A stretch of DNA of 64,000 bases from Actinopolyspora erythraea (GTDB taxonomy: Bacteria > Actinomycetota > Actinomycetes > Mycobacteriales > Pseudonocardiaceae): assembly GCF_002263515.1 (NCBI RefSeq), contig NZ_CP022752.1, forward strand, positions 62,001-126,000, in the 5' to 3' direction. The translations under genes and the position numbers were made by a program. Numbering within the stretch: position 1 is the first letter of the stretch; the number at the start of each line of letters is the position of its first letter. Of this stretch, positions 33,502-43,052 are shown in pieces. Below the pieces are notes generated by a model. It had not been told where the DNA came from. It did no database searches and saw nothing but the letters and a program-made list of their open reading frames with translations.

Positions 33502-34419
33502 GTGGACCGGCCCGATTCGTGGCTCCGTCCCCAGGGGGTGGACGCCGAGAGGATCCACGAGTGGTTCCACCACGCTCCCGGCACGGGCAGCCTGGACCAG
33601 GCGGCCGAGAGCTGGCGCAGGATAGCGAGTAGGCACGCCGAGGCCGCCGAGCACGTCGACGCCGCCGTCAGGCGCATGGAGGAGGTCTGGAGCGGCGACG
33701 CGTCCGAGGCGGTGCGGGAGCGCGGTCGGAGACTTCGCGCCGCGACCGACGACTCGGCCGAGCTCGCCGAGCGAGCCGGAGAGGCGCTGCGGGCGCAGAG
33801 CTTCGGGTTCCACGAGGCCAGGAAGCGGGTTCTGGAGGGCGCGGAGCACTCGGCCACCACCGGTTCCCCGGGCGGTGTCCCCGATCCCGGCTCCGCCGTC
33901 GAGGAGTCCGCGACACTGGCGGGCAGGCAGCGCGCGAACCAGGTCGCCCTGGAGGACTACGGGGCCCGCACCGCCGAGAACACCCGGGGCGCGCCGCGCT
34001 TCGTCGAGCCGGGGAGCGAAGCCGAGGCGGCGGCGACGCGCTCGGCTTCCTGGGACTCCTCGGTCGCGGAGACCGGCCCCGTGCCCGGCCTCGGCGAGGT
34101 TTCCGGGGCCCACGTGGCCGCGGGAGCCGTGGGGCTGGCCGCCACCGGCGGGGCGGTGCTCGGCGGCGGTGTGCTCAACGAGCGGGTCACCGGGCGCGGC
34201 GGGATCAGCGGGCGCGGTTTCCCCGGCTTCGCCGGGTCGCGCGGATCCGGTGAGTCCGATGAGGACACCGAGCACCGGCGCACCGAGGGGATGTTCGAGG
34301 ACGAGGCCCCCGACGAGCTGTTCGGCGCCGCTCCGGGCGCGGTTCCCGCGGTGATCGGTGAGCTGCCCGAGGAGCCTGAGCGGGAGCGGGCGTTCGAACC
34401 CCGTTACGGGGTGGGCTAG
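33502..34419 (+). CDS. WXG/PPE-like helical protein with Gly-rich C-terminus
   Basis: 305 residues from GTG. N-terminal 110 residues are a helical hairpin with E-E-V-W-S-G-D-A-S-E-A-V near 60-71, the W-x-G turn of WXG100-related substrates. Then helices to about 190, a short Ala/Gly hydrophobic segment (AAGAVGLAATGGAVLGGGVL near 207-226) and an acidic tail. Likely a type VII secreted or membrane-associated protein. Same orientation as the small helical gene upstream. Precise role unknown. Confidence 0.7.
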   Translation: MDRPDSWLRPQGVDAERIHEWFHHAPGTGSLDQAAESWRRIASRHAEAAEHVDAAVRRMEEVWSGDASEAVRERGRRLRAATDDSAELAERAGEALRAQSFGFHEARKRVLEGAEHSATTGSPGGVPDPGSAVEESATLAGRQRANQVALEDYGARTAENTRGAPRFVEPGSEAEAAATRSASWDSSVAETGPVPGLGEVSGAHVAAGAVGLAATGGAVLGGGVLNERVTGRGGISGRGFPGFAGSRGSGESDEDTEHRRTEGMFEDEAPDELFGAAPGAVPAVIGELPEEPERERAFEPRYGVG

Positions 34420-34625
34420 CCGTCGCCCGAGCCGTCCGGCGAGGCGGCGAGGTCTCCACCGGGCCGCCGTTCGGGTGAGAATTCGGCCGGACCCCGGAAC
34501 GATTTCCCGGCCCGGGCCGGAAGGGTGGCCGAACCGAGGCAGAATTGGGTACACGGTTGCCGGTGGACGGCGCGGGGTGGGCGGCGGACTCGGACCGATG
34601 TCTCGCCGCGTCGAAGGGGGTCCGA

Positions 34626-37600
34626 ATGAGCGACAACGGCGGTCCGGCCACGGAACGGCCACGGCGGTTGATCGAGTGGACCGGGGAGCGGTGCGTCCCG
34701 TGGTCCGACGACGCGCGGGTCATCTACGAGCACTACCACCGCTACGCCCTGGCTGCCCGTCTCGCGCGCGGCAAGCGCGTCCTCGACCTCGCCAGCGGCG
34801 AGGGCTTCGGCGCCGCCATGCTCGCCACCCAGGCCTCCGAGGTCGTGGGGGTGGACATCGACCGGGAGACCGTGCGCCACGCCGCGAGCAACTACACCGC
34901 GCCGAACCTGACGTTCCACACCGGATCGATCACCGATCCCGAGGTGCTCTCGGACGCCGGTTCCTTCGACGTCGTGGTCTGCTTCGAGGCGATCGAGCAC
35001 GTCGCCGAGCACGACGCCGTGCTCCGGCTCGTCCGCGCCAGGCTCGCCTCCGGCGGGTTGCTGCTGATCAGCACCCCGGACACCGCCGTGTACCACGACG
35101 AGCACGGCAACGACAATCCGTTCCACGTCAAGGAACTCGCGGCACCGCAGTTCGAGGCGCTGTTGCGGGACTCCTTCCGGCACGTGGCGATGCTCAAGCA
35201 GAACGTCGCGGTCGGTTCACTGGTCACGCCCGTCGACCCGGGAGACCCCGACACCGCCGCCGACGGGGTACGGCTGCAGACCATGCGCCAGCTGGACTCC
35301 GGTGACTGGGAGGTGCGGCAGGGGGTGGACCACACCTACCTGCTGGGACTGGCCTCCGACCGGCAGCTGCCGCAGCTTCCCGCGGCGGCGGTGCTGCTCG
35401 ACGCCGACCTCAAGCTGGCGCGGGCCGACGCCGGGCAGGAACGCCGCGAGGTCCTGGCGCAGCGCGACTCGGCGGTGGCCGACGTCGCCCGGCTCAACGA
35501 ACTGTTCCGCACCAACCGGGCCGAGGCCGAGGAGCTCAAGCGCACCATCGGCGAACTGGAGTCGGCGCGTGGAGCCGCCGAGAGCCGTGCCGTCGAGGCC
35601 GAGCGGGAGCGGGACGCGCTGCGCGCCGAGCTGCACGAGACCCGGTCGTGGTGGCAGCGCGAGTCGGCGCGCAACGAGTGGCTGCGTGAGACGGTCGGCG
35701 AGCTGGAGTCCGAACTGGACAAAGCAGGGCGGCGGATCGCCGAGCTGGCCGAGCAGAACTCCGCCCTCGTGCAGCGCGCCGTGACCAGGTACCGCAAGGT
35801 GGTCGAACGGGTCGCCCCGCGCGGCACCACCAGGCGCGACGTCTACGAGATCGCGATGGGCCGGGGTTCCTCCGCCTCGCGGGGAGGAGTCGAGCGGGGC
35901 CCGGTGGCCGTGCCGTACAGCGACCGGCCCGAGGTCAGCGTGATCGTTCCCGTGCACGGCGAGTGGGACTACACCAGTCGGTGTCTGCGCAGCCTGGCCG
36001 GGCACCGGGCGAGCGCCCCCTTCGAGGTGGTGGTGGTCGACGACGCCTCGCCGGACGACAGCGCCGAGCTGCTGGCACGCTGCCCCGGCGTGCGGCTGGT
36101 GCGAACCGGGCGCAACCTGGGCTTCGTCGGTGCCTGCAACCTCGGCGCCGAACACGCCCGGGGACGCTACCTGTTCTTCCTCAACAACGACGCCGAGGTC
36201 ACCGAGTCGTGGCTGGACGAGCTGCTGGCCGCGGCCGACTCCGACGAGCGGATCGGCCTCGTCGGAGCCAAGCTGCTCTACCCCGACGGGCGGATGCAGG
36301 AGTGCGGCAGCGCCGTGTGGTCCGACGGCACCGGCTGGAACCTCGGCAGGCTCGGCGACTCGGAAGCGCCCCAGTACGCCGCGCTGCGCGATGTGGACTA
36401 CTGCTCGGGCGCCGCGCTGCTGGTGCGCCGCGAACTCTTCGACTCGTTGGGCGGGTTCGACACCCGGTACTCGCCCGCCTACTACGAGGACACCGATCTG
36501 GCGTTCGGGGTGCGCGCCGCCGGCTACCGCACCGTGGTGCAGCCGCGGGCGGTCGTGGTGCACCACGAGGGGGTCTCCAACGGGACCGACACCGGCTCGG
36601 GGATCAAACGGCACCAGGAGCTCAACCGGCGGTCCTTCGTCGAGAAGTGGGAGGACACGCTGCGGGAGCAGCACCTTCCGGAGGCGGACGCGCGTGCCCT
36701 CTGGTTGGCGCGCGAGCGCGGCACCCACGGTCACTTCGGACCGTTGGTGCTGGTCAAGGACCACCAGGTTCCCCGCCCGGACCACGACTCCGGTTCGGTG
36801 CGGATGCGGCGCGTCCTGGAGCGGCTGGTCGCCCTGGGAGCCAGGGTCGTGTTCTTCCCGGACAACCACGCCGAGCCGCGGCCCTACACCGAGGACCTGC
36901 GGCGGCTGGGGGTCACCGTGCTCGCCAGGCCGGAGCACCAGCACGCCTTCCTCGCCGAAGCGGGCTCCGAGATCACGCTGGCGCTGCTGTCCCGGCCGCA
37001 GGTCGCCTGGAGCCTGGTGGAGCGGCTGCGGGTGGACGCCCCCGGTGCGGTGATCGCGTACGACACGGTGGACATGCACTTCGTCCGTCTGGAGCGGCAG
37101 GCCGAGCTGGCCGAGGCCCGGGCGCGTACCTCGGAGGCCGAAGCGCTGCGCCGCAGGGCCTTCGCCTCCCGGCAGTCGGAGATCGGTCTCGTGCGCAGTT
37201 GCGACGTGACGCTGGTGGTCTCCGAGGACGAGCGGCGGATGCTGACCGAGCTGGTGGACGACGCCGACGTGCGCGTCTTGTCCAACGTGCACGAGGTCCG
37301 CCGGGCGAACGGAGGCCCCGAGGGGCGCGCCGACGTGTTGTTCGTCGGCGGTTTCGACCACCCGCCGAACGTCGACGCGGCCGAGTGGGCGGTCCACGAG
37401 ATCATGCCGCTGGTGTGGCGCGAGTGCCCGCGCGCCCGGCTGCACGTCGTGGGCAGCAATCCACCACCGGAGGTCACCGGGTTGCACAGGCCCGGTGTCG
37501 AGGTGCACGGCTGGGTCGACGACCTCGCCGGGATCTACGACCGCGTCAGGGTGACCCTGGCCCCGCTGCGGTTCGGAGCGGGGGTCAAGGGCAAGGTGGG

Positions 37601-37859
37601 CGAGAGCCTGGCGGCTGGGGTGCCGGTGGTCGGCACCACCCTGGCGCTGGAGGGCATCCGCCTCACCCCCGACCGCGACGTCCCGGTCGCCGACGACGCC
37701 GCCGGACTGGCCTCCCGCCTCGTGCGGGTACTCACCGACGACACCGAGTGGTCCCGCCTGTCCGAAGTGGGCGGCAGCGCCGTCGCCGAGCAGTTCGGTC
37801 CGGAGGTCTGCGGGCGGACGCTGCGGGAACTGCTCTCACTCGGCGCACGGCACGCTTGA
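34626..37859 (+). CDS. Methyltransferase / coiled-coil / GT2 / GT4-like fusion protein
   Basis: 1077 residues from ATG 34626 after GAAGGGGGTCCGA. Residues 15-225: class I methyltransferase (V-L-D-L-A-S-G-E-G-F-G near 51-61, FDVVVCFEAIEHV near 118). Residues 265-405: long charged coiled coil. Residues 437-690: family-2 glycosyltransferase (VSVIVPVHG, VVVDDASPDD, FLNNDAEVT, and the late YYEDTDLAFGVRAAGY). Residues 715-1070: a second, GT4-like glycosyltransferase (LFVGGFDHPPN near 903, PLRFGAGVKGKVGESLAAG near 980). Such proteins build or modify surface polysaccharides, perhaps methylating and chain-capping the glycan. No signal or membrane segment. It stands alone here. Confidence 0.88.
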   Translation: MSDNGGPATERPRRLIEWTGERCVPWSDDARVIYEHYHRYALAARLARGKRVLDLASGEGFGAAMLATQASEVVGVDIDRETVRHAASNYTAPNLTFHTGSITDPEVLSDAGSFDVVVCFEAIEHVAEHDAVLRLVRARLASGGLLLISTPDTAVYHDEHGNDNPFHVKELAAPQFEALLRDSFRHVAMLKQNVAVGSLVTPVDPGDPDTAADGVRLQTMRQLDSGDWEVRQGVDHTYLLGLASDRQLPQLPAAAVLLDADLKLARADAGQERREVLAQRDSAVADVARLNELFRTNRAEAEELKRTIGELESARGAAESRAVEAERERDALRAELHETRSWWQRESARNEWLRETVGELESELDKAGRRIAELAEQNSALVQRAVTRYRKVVERVAPRGTTRRDVYEIAMGRGSSASRGGVERGPVAVPYSDRPEVSVIVPVHGEWDYTSRCLRSLAGHRASAPFEVVVVDDASPDDSAELLARCPGVRLVRTGRNLGFVGACNLGAEHARGRYLFFLNNDAEVTESWLDELLAAADSDERIGLVGAKLLYPDGRMQECGSAVWSDGTGWNLGRLGDSEAPQYAALRDVDYCSGAALLVRRELFDSLGGFDTRYSPAYYEDTDLAFGVRAAGYRTVVQPRAVVVHHEGVSNGTDTGSGIKRHQELNRRSFVEKWEDTLREQHLPEADARALWLARERGTHGHFGPLVLVKDHQVPRPDHDSGSVRMRRVLERLVALGARVVFFPDNHAEPRPYTEDLRRLGVTVLARPEHQHAFLAEAGSEITLALLSRPQVAWSLVERLRVDAPGAVIAYDTVDMHFVRLERQAELAEARARTSEAEALRRRAFASRQSEIGLVRSCDVTLVVSEDERRMLTELVDDADVRVLSNVHEVRRANGGPEGRADVLFVGGFDHPPNVDAAEWAVHEIMPLVWRECPRARLHVVGSNPPPEVTGLHRPGVEVHGWVDDLAGIYDRVRVTLAPLRFGAGVKGKVGESLAAGVPVVGTTLALEGIRLTPDRDVPVADDAAGLASRLVRVLTDDTEWSRLSEVGGSAVAEQFGPEVCGRTLRELLSLGARHA

Positions 37860-37965
37860 CCTGTGGTTTCCGTCGCCACCGGTGCGTTCGGCGGAGCCTC
37901 TCACCGACTGACGGGCGGGTGCCGGAGGAGTCCGGCGGACGCGCCTGCCGCCCCGGACTCCGGGG

Positions 37966-39219
37966 TCACTCGCGGACCGTCGGCGGGGTCTTCGCGAGCT
38001 GCTTGGCCAGGACGTCCTCGAACAGCGAGCGGGCCTCGTCGTCCGGGGCGTCGAGGGCCTGCACGTCCACGATCACGGTCCAGCTGTGGCTGGTGTAGGC
38101 CGTCCGCAGCGTGTCGCCGGAGGAGTAGACCTCGACGCCCTGGTAGGAAAGGTCGTCGATGACCGCCAGCGCCTCCTGCTGTTCCAGGTACTTCCGGGTG
38201 AGTTCCTCGGCGGTGGCCTCGTCGGGCATCTCGACGGCGATCAACGTCGTGCGTACCGGCACGCCCTCGTCGTTGGTCCCGGCGTAGCGGCCGTTGACGA
38301 TGCCGTTGTTGAGCGCGAATTGCCGGACCGGCCCGAACAGGGCGCCCGAGTGCGGTCCCTCCAGCGCGCTCCTGCCCAACGGCCCGTTGAACGGGTGCTT
38401 CGGCCCCTCCGGGGGCGGAATCAGGACTTCCTCGGCGTTGCCCGGCGCCGGTTTGGCGGCCGGCGGCTCCGGCAGCGGCGGCGTCGTCGAGGTGGGGGTC
38501 GAGCTGGTGGTGGCGGGCGGTGGTGTCGCCCGGGGCGTTTCGTCGGAGGAGGTGAAGTAGAACACCGCCGCGACGGCCAGGCCCACCACGAGTACGCCGC
38601 CGACGGCGAGCCCCACCGTTCTGCCCTTGCCGGGGGACTTGCCCACCGTCTCGAAGACCTCGGGGCCCTGCCGCATCCAGCTGGTGTCGCCGTGTTCCGG
38701 TGGAAGGTCGGAGTTGCCCCAGGGAGTACCACCGCTGTCGCCGGCACCCCAGTACTGTCCCCACTGGAACTGCTCGGGGGGCTGACTCTGACTCGGCCAG
38801 CCTCCCGGCGGACTGGGCGGCTGCTGCTGGTAGCCCTGCTGCGGGAACCCCTGCCCGGCGGGAGGCTGCGCCCCGCTGTTGCGCACCACCTGGGTGCTTT
38901 CCGACTGGTCGTCGGCGCCCCCGCCGTCCCCCTGCCAGCTGAACGCGGGTGGGAACGGGCTCTGCGGCGCCCCCGCCTGCCCCCCGTGGGGCCCCGAGCT
39001 CTGGGCCGCGTCGCCGGAGTGCCGCGGCCAGGAAGTCGCACCGCCGGAATCAGGTCCCGGATCGGGCTGCTGCGCGGGGAAGCCGTCCGATGGACCGCCC
39101 GATTGCTCCGCTTGGACGCGGCCCAGCACGGCGTCGCGCCGTTGCCGGTACTCGTCGGCGGAGATCCGTCCCGCCGCGAGTTCCGCGTCCAGTTGTTGCA
39201 ACTCGTCTTGCCAGGTCAC
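37966..39219 (-). CDS. SHOCT-like, Pro/Gln-rich single-pass membrane protein
   Basis: 417 residues from GTG 39219, preceded by GGAAAGGGCTCAGC; two ATG codons further upstream lack a site. Residues 1-36 are a SHOCT-like helix pair (DELQQLDAELAAGRISADEYRQRRDAVL), which often mediates oligomerisation. Then a Gly/Pro/Gln-rich cytoplasmic linker to about 200, one transmembrane helix (VGLAVGGVLVVGLAVAAVFYF near 208-228), a Pro/Thr stalk and an external domain of about 150 residues without a recognised family. Divergent from the acyltransferase gene. Function unknown. Confidence 0.82.
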   Translation of the reverse strand: MTWQDELQQLDAELAAGRISADEYRQRRDAVLGRVQAEQSGGPSDGFPAQQPDPGPDSGGATSWPRHSGDAAQSSGPHGGQAGAPQSPFPPAFSWQGDGGGADDQSESTQVVRNSGAQPPAGQGFPQQGYQQQPPSPPGGWPSQSQPPEQFQWGQYWGAGDSGGTPWGNSDLPPEHGDTSWMRQGPEVFETVGKSPGKGRTVGLAVGGVLVVGLAVAAVFYFTSSDETPRATPPPATTSSTPTSTTPPLPEPPAAKPAPGNAEEVLIPPPEGPKHPFNGPLGRSALEGPHSGALFGPVRQFALNNGIVNGRYAGTNDEGVPVRTTLIAVEMPDEATAEELTRKYLEQQEALAVIDDLSYQGVEVYSSGDTLRTAYTSHSWTVIVDVQALDAPDDEARSLFEDVLAKQLAKTPPTVRE

Positions 39220-39560
39220 CGCTGAGCCCTTTCCGGATCGCACGGCCGCGCCCCAACCGCGACCGCTCCCCATCATCGCACCTCCGAGAGCCCCGTGTGG
39301 TCACTACCCGGAAACGATCGTGCTGACGAGCCCCCGCGGACTCCGCCCTGGAGAAGTCCTCGTGCCGGAGTGCCCGGAGGGGGCGGTGCCCGGTGTGACG
39401 TCCCGCTCGGCGTGTGCCGGGAGGAGCCCTCCGGGGAACTCCTCGCCAACCGCCGCGTGCCTCGCCGGGCGCCGGGCGACCGCGAACGCTGGGCCCGGAC
39501 AGCGCGGCGCGGAGGTTAGGCTACGTCGCGCCGCCGCAGTCGTACGGGTGAGGTCACGGG
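39220..39560. other. 341-bp divergent intergenic region
   Basis: Between the SHOCT-like gene (-) and the acyltransferase gene (+). It must hold both promoters. No hairpin or repeat family member was seen, and the short open frames inside are not credible. Confidence 0.45.
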
Positions 39561-40943
39561 ATGGGTGAACGCGCGCCACACCTCGGTCACACGCATCCCG
39601 GCACGCGTCCCGGGGCGTTCGCCGAGCCCAGCCACGGGTTCGCCTGGCTGCGGATGATCGGGGCGCTGGTCGTCATCTACGGCCACAGCTATCCGCTGGT
39701 CAGCGGCAACGAGATGTTCCCTCCCGAGTGGCCGGTCCAGCCCGACCACGGACTGCTCATGGGGTTCTTCGCCATGAGCGGTTTCCAGATCACCGGCAGT
39801 TGGATCGGCGATCCGCATCCGCTGCGGTTCGCGGTCAAACGCGTGCTCCGGCTCTGGCCGCCCATGCTGAGCGTCTCGCTGTTCGTCGCCCTGGTGCTCG
39901 GGCCGATGGTCACCACGCTGCCACTGGGGGACTACTTCGCCGCGCGCCCCACCTGGGGGTACGTGGTCAACAACGCGGGCATGCTGACGCTGCGGCACCA
40001 CGTGCCGGGGGTGTTCGAGAACAACCCCTGGGACGGTTCGGTGAACGGTTCATTGTGGACACTTCCGATGGAGCTGATCGCCTACGCCGGACTGTGGGTG
40101 CTGTTGCTGCTGGGGGCGGCACGCCACCGCACGCGGTGGCTGGCGCCGCTGGCCCTCGTGGTGCTGGTGGTCGTGGACCGCAGGTTGGCGCACGCTCCAG
40201 GAACCGACACCGGCGGTTCACTGCTGAGTGTGCCCGTCGAGCCGCTGCTGTCCTTCTCGGTGGCCTTCGCCATCGGCGTCGTGCTGCGGCTCTACCCGGT
40301 TCCCCGGTCGCCCCTGGCCGCGACGAGCGGGTTGCTCGCGCTGGCTGCCATGCCGATGAGCGAGGTCACCTCGTTCTGGATGTGCATCACGGTCAGCTAC
40401 GCGGTGATCGTCTTCGGGCACCACTGGCCCGCCCGGGCGAGCGTGCCGGGGACGTGGGTCAACGGCAGTTACGGCGTCTACGTCTGGGCCTTTCCCATCC
40501 AGCAGACCCTCGTGCTGGCGGGGGTGGGCAACCAGTGGCTGCTGCTGGGGCTGGCGGCACCGATCGCCTACGTGGTGGGCACGTTGTCGTGGAAGTTCGT
40601 CGAGGAACCCACCATGCGGTTGCGCCACTACCTCGTGCCGCACCGCGCGCGGAGTTCCCACCGGGCCGGTGAGCGGCTCGGGGACTCCTCCGGCACCCCG
40701 GGGTACGCGCGGGATCAGGCGTCGGATCAAGCCTCGGGTGAGACACCGACCCGGGAAACCGCGTCGCCGGAAGCCGATTCCGTCCTGGGCGACGGTCCGC
40801 CCACCGAACCGATCCACACCTCACTGGTCCTGCCGGTGGAGTCGGCCGAGGAGCGAACCTCCCCGGTGCTGCCGCGCGTCCCCGCCGGTGAGGGGGACGG
40901 GACGGAAGGGGACGCCGGGCACCGGGAGCGTGGGCAGCGGTGA
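39561..40943 (+). CDS. Acyltransferase-3 family membrane protein
   Basis: 460 residues from ATG. About ten membrane segments between residues 30 and 365; catalytic His in I-Y-G-H-S-Y-P-L (His42), an [13 protein letters not shown] stretch near 70 and [12 protein letters not shown] near 165, all typical of acyltransferase-3 (OafA-like) enzymes that put acetyl or other acyl groups on surface sugars or antibiotics. The last 85 residues are a polar, Glu/Pro/Thr-rich cytoplasmic tail. It could act on the glycan made by the glycosyltransferase fusion 1.7 kb upstream; that link is inference. Confidence 0.88.
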   Translation: MGERAPHLGHTHPGTRPGAFAEPSHGFAWLRMIGALVVIYGHSYPLVSGNEMFPPEWPVQPDHGLLMGFFAMSGFQITGSWIGDPHPLRFAVKRVLRLWPPMLSVSLFVALVLGPMVTTLPLGDYFAARPTWGYVVNNAGMLTLRHHVPGVFENNPWDGSVNGSLWTLPMELIAYAGLWVLLLLGAARHRTRWLAPLALVVLVVVDRRLAHAPGTDTGGSLLSVPVEPLLSFSVAFAIGVVLRLYPVPRSPLAATSGLLALAAMPMSEVTSFWMCITVSYAVIVFGHHWPARASVPGTWVNGSYGVYVWAFPIQQTLVLAGVGNQWLLLGLAAPIAYVVGTLSWKFVEEPTMRLRHYLVPHRARSSHRAGERLGDSSGTPGYARDQASDQASGETPTRETASPEADSVLGDGPPTEPIHTSLVLPVESAEERTSPVLPRVPAGEGDGTEGDAGHRERGQR

Positions 40944-41037
40944 GCCACGAGGCGGTCTCCGGGTGTGGTTCTCCCGGTGCCCTGGGCCGCCTCGTTCGCG
41001 GGCGGTTCGGGGCCGCGGCGCCGCGTATCCTCGGGGC

Positions 41038-41694
41038 ATGGCACTGTTCGGCAACAAGACCCGCATGATCGAGCCCGCCGAGGCGCTGCCGGGCCGTTCC
41101 ACCCCGTTGAACGTCCCCGAGCGGCACGCCGTGTACCCGGACCGCTCCATTGTGGGGCCCTTCCCGGAGGGAACCGAGCGCGCGGTGCTCGGCATGGGGT
41201 GCTTCTGGGGCGCGGAGCGGACCTTCTGGCGCACCGAGGGGGTCTGGACCACCGCCGTGGGGTACGCGGGCGGTTACACCCCCAACCCCACCTACGAGGA
41301 GGTGTGCAGCGGTATGACCGGGCACGCCGAGGTCGTGCTGGTGGTGTTCGACCCGAAGGTGATCGACTACGCGGGTGTGCTCCGGGTGTTCTGGGAGAAC
41401 CACGACCCGACGCAGGGACTGCGGCAGGGCAACGACGTCGGCTCGCAGTACCGCTCGGTCGTCCTCACCGTCGACGAGCGGCAACGGGAGGTGGCCGAGG
41501 CGAGCCGGGAGCGGTTCCAGCGGGCGCTCACCGATGCCGGGCACGGCGCCATCACGACCGAGATAGCCCCGCTCGGCGAGTTCTACTACGCGGAGGGGTA
41601 CCACCAGCAGTACCTCTCGGACGCGAAGAACCCGAACGGGTACTGCGGCATCGGCGGGACCGGGGTCGCCTGCCCCACCGGGCTGGCCGTGTAA
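41038..41694 (+). CDS. msrA: Peptide methionine (S)-S-oxide reductase
   Basis: 218 residues from ATG 41038; the longer upstream frame overlaps the acyltransferase gene and lacks similarity. Catalytic Cys55 in G-M-G-C-F-W-G-A-E, then [27 protein letters not shown] and [10 protein letters not shown], all MsrA hallmarks. The C-terminal [15 protein letters not shown] carries the recycling cysteines. An N-terminal extension of about 48 residues is common in actinobacterial MsrA. It repairs oxidised methionine using thioredoxin. Monocistronic. Confidence 0.95.
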   Translation: MALFGNKTRMIEPAEALPGRSTPLNVPERHAVYPDRSIVGPFPEGTERAVLGMGCFWGAERTFWRTEGVWTTAVGYAGGYTPNPTYEEVCSGMTGHAEVVLVVFDPKVIDYAGVLRVFWENHDPTQGLRQGNDVGSQYRSVVLTVDERQREVAEASRERFQRALTDAGHGAITTEIAPLGEFYYAEGYHQQYLSDAKNPNGYCGIGGTGVACPTGLAV

Positions 41695-41715
41695 CGGACG
41701 CCCGGGCCGCACGCA

Positions 41716-41744
41716 CCGCGTGCGTCTCGCGAGAAATCGCGCGG
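41716..41744. repeat. 3'-end hairpin family, weak copy C6
   Basis: CCGCGTGCGTCTCGCGAGAA followed by ATCGCGCGG, 21 nt after the msrA stop. It contains the TCTCGCGAGAAATCGC core, but the outer arms pair poorly. Confidence 0.4.
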
Positions 41745-41872
41745 GCCGGACGTGATCCGTCCCGGCGCCGCAACGGTGGCGCCGGGACGGAGTTTCCTGT
41801 TCACGACCGAGTCACCGGCACGTCGGCTCGGTGGCCTCGTCCGTGCGCGGCTGTGGGACCGCGCGCCGGGCA

Positions 41873-42481
41873 TCAGCTGAGGTTGACGTCCGAGCAGGTG
41901 TAGAACGCGTTGGCTGTGTCGGCGACCTCCCAAACACCGAAGATCAGGTGCTTGCCGCTCTTGTCGCTGGGCAGCTGGCCGGTGTGGGTGACGGTGAAGT
42001 CGGGCTGCTCACCGTTGTAGTCCACCGTGAAGAACGGGTCCAGCTCCAGGTCGCTGCGGGTCAGCGGCTGGCTCGGGTCGTAGCTGTCCTTCGTGATGAA
42101 GTAGCGGAACGACGCGGTGGAGTGAGCCGCCGTGAGATCCCAGCGGAACTGCAGGTCCTGGCCCGCGTTCAGGTCGGTGGCGGGCCAGTCGCCGCCGCGC
42201 GGGTCGTCCAGCTCGGAGAACCGGCTGTTGCCGCCGCTGCAGAGCTGGCCGTCGGACGGACCCTGGGCGGGGAAGTTGCCCGGTCCCTCCACGCTCTGCG
42301 GCTCCCACTGGATGGCGCCGCAGTTGCTGACCGTGCCGTCGGCGCACAGCGCCTGCCTGCTCATCGGGTTCTGGGTGTAGCCGTGGCCCGCCGCGGCCCC
42401 CGAGGTGACCATGGGCAGCGCCAGCGGTACGACCGCGAAGGCGGCGATGCCGAGTGCCCGTCGGATGCGTTTGGTGAGCAT
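41873..42481 (-). CDS. Lytic polysaccharide monooxygenase (AA10, chitin-binding type)
   Basis: 202 residues. Signal peptide of 32 residues (RR near the start, hydrophobic core, A-A-A-G) so that the mature protein begins with His33 in H-G-Y-T-Q-N-P. With His120 (L-T-A-A-H-S-T-A-S-F) this makes the copper histidine brace. Other family marks are SRQALCADG, NCGAIQWEPQSVEG, DLQFRWDLTA and the terminal NAFYTCSDV. No separate carbohydrate-binding module is attached, so it is the single-domain type. Secreted; cleaves crystalline chitin (or cellulose) oxidatively. Two DasR-like operators lie 107-141 nt upstream, which favours chitin. Confidence 0.95.
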   Translation of the reverse strand: MLTKRIRRALGIAAFAVVPLALPMVTSGAAAGHGYTQNPMSRQALCADGTVSNCGAIQWEPQSVEGPGNFPAQGPSDGQLCSGGNSRFSELDDPRGGDWPATDLNAGQDLQFRWDLTAAHSTASFRYFITKDSYDPSQPLTRSDLELDPFFTVDYNGEQPDFTVTHTGQLPSDKSGKHLIFGVWEVADTANAFYTCSDVNLS

Positions 42482-42587
42482 GGGTGCTCCCTTCGTCGCT
42501 GTTTGGTAACGGCAAAAGCTACGGACGTTCTCCGGGCCGTCGGCAGCTCCGTTTCGCGTAATTCAGAGCAGATGATCACCATCACTT

Positions 42588-42598
42588 TGGTCCAGACC
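42588..42598. promoter_or_regulatory. DasR-like operator (dre) 1
   Basis: TGGTCCAGACC, one base from the symmetrical dre core TGGTCTAGACC, between the LPMO (-) and dodecin (+) genes. DasR is the GntR-family repressor released by glucosamine-6-phosphate that controls chitin genes in streptomycetes. Confidence 0.65.
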
Positions 42599-42611
42599 TC
42601 ATAACCAGTTT

Positions 42612-42622
42612 TGGTCTAGACC
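42612..42622. promoter_or_regulatory. DasR-like operator (dre) 2
   Basis: TGGTCTAGACC, a perfect match to the dre core, 24 bp from site 1 (roughly two helical turns). Likely on or near the LPMO promoter; it could also affect dodecin, whose start is 91 nt away. Confidence 0.75.
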
Positions 42623-42712
42623 TATAGTCCGAACGGGGGAGTGCGCCACTCTGACAGGTGGGGAGTGTGCTCGTCTCTTGCGCGGCCCCCCGGCTGCGCC
42701 GAGCATGCGGGG

Positions 42713-42922
42713 ATGAGTGACAACGTTTACCGGGTAACGGAGATCGTCGGTACCTCCGACCAGGGGCTCGACGACGCCATCCGCAAGGGGGTACGCCGGG
42801 CGTCGCGGACGCTGCGGGAGGTCGACTGGTTCGAGGTTTCCGAGATCAGGGGGCACGTCGCCGACGGCGAGGTGGCGCACTTCCAGGTGGGCCTCAAGGT
42901 CGGTTTTCGCCTGGAGGAATGA
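42713..42922 (+). CDS. Dodecin flavin-binding protein
   Basis: 69 residues from ATG 42713. Complete dodecin fold: YRVTEIVGTS, then helix GLDDAIRKGVRRASRTLREVDWFEV (Trp is the flavin-stacking residue), then strands EIRGHVADGEVAHFQVGLKVGFRLEE. Forms a dodecamer that stores or buffers FMN/riboflavin. Divergent from the LPMO gene; no partner on its strand. Confidence 0.93.
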   Translation: MSDNVYRVTEIVGTSDQGLDDAIRKGVRRASRTLREVDWFEVSEIRGHVADGEVAHFQVGLKVGFRLEE

Positions 42923-43013
42923 GGAGCTCGTCACCCGGTTCACGCGGATGACCGCTGACCGCGCGGGTGGGCCCTCTCGTACCGGACCGCCGCGACGACG
43001 GGCTGCCACGACG

Positions 43014-43042
43014 AAAAAACCCGCCGGGAAAGCCCCGGCGGG
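43014..43042 (-). terminator. Rho-independent terminator of tRNA-Gly
   Basis: CCCGCCGGG (43020-43028), loop AAAGC, CCCGGCGGG (43034-43042): a perfect 9-bp stem. Read on the minus strand it is followed by TTTTTT. It lies 10 nt past the 3' end of the tRNA. Confidence 0.9.
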
Positions 43043-43052
43043 TTCGTCGCGG

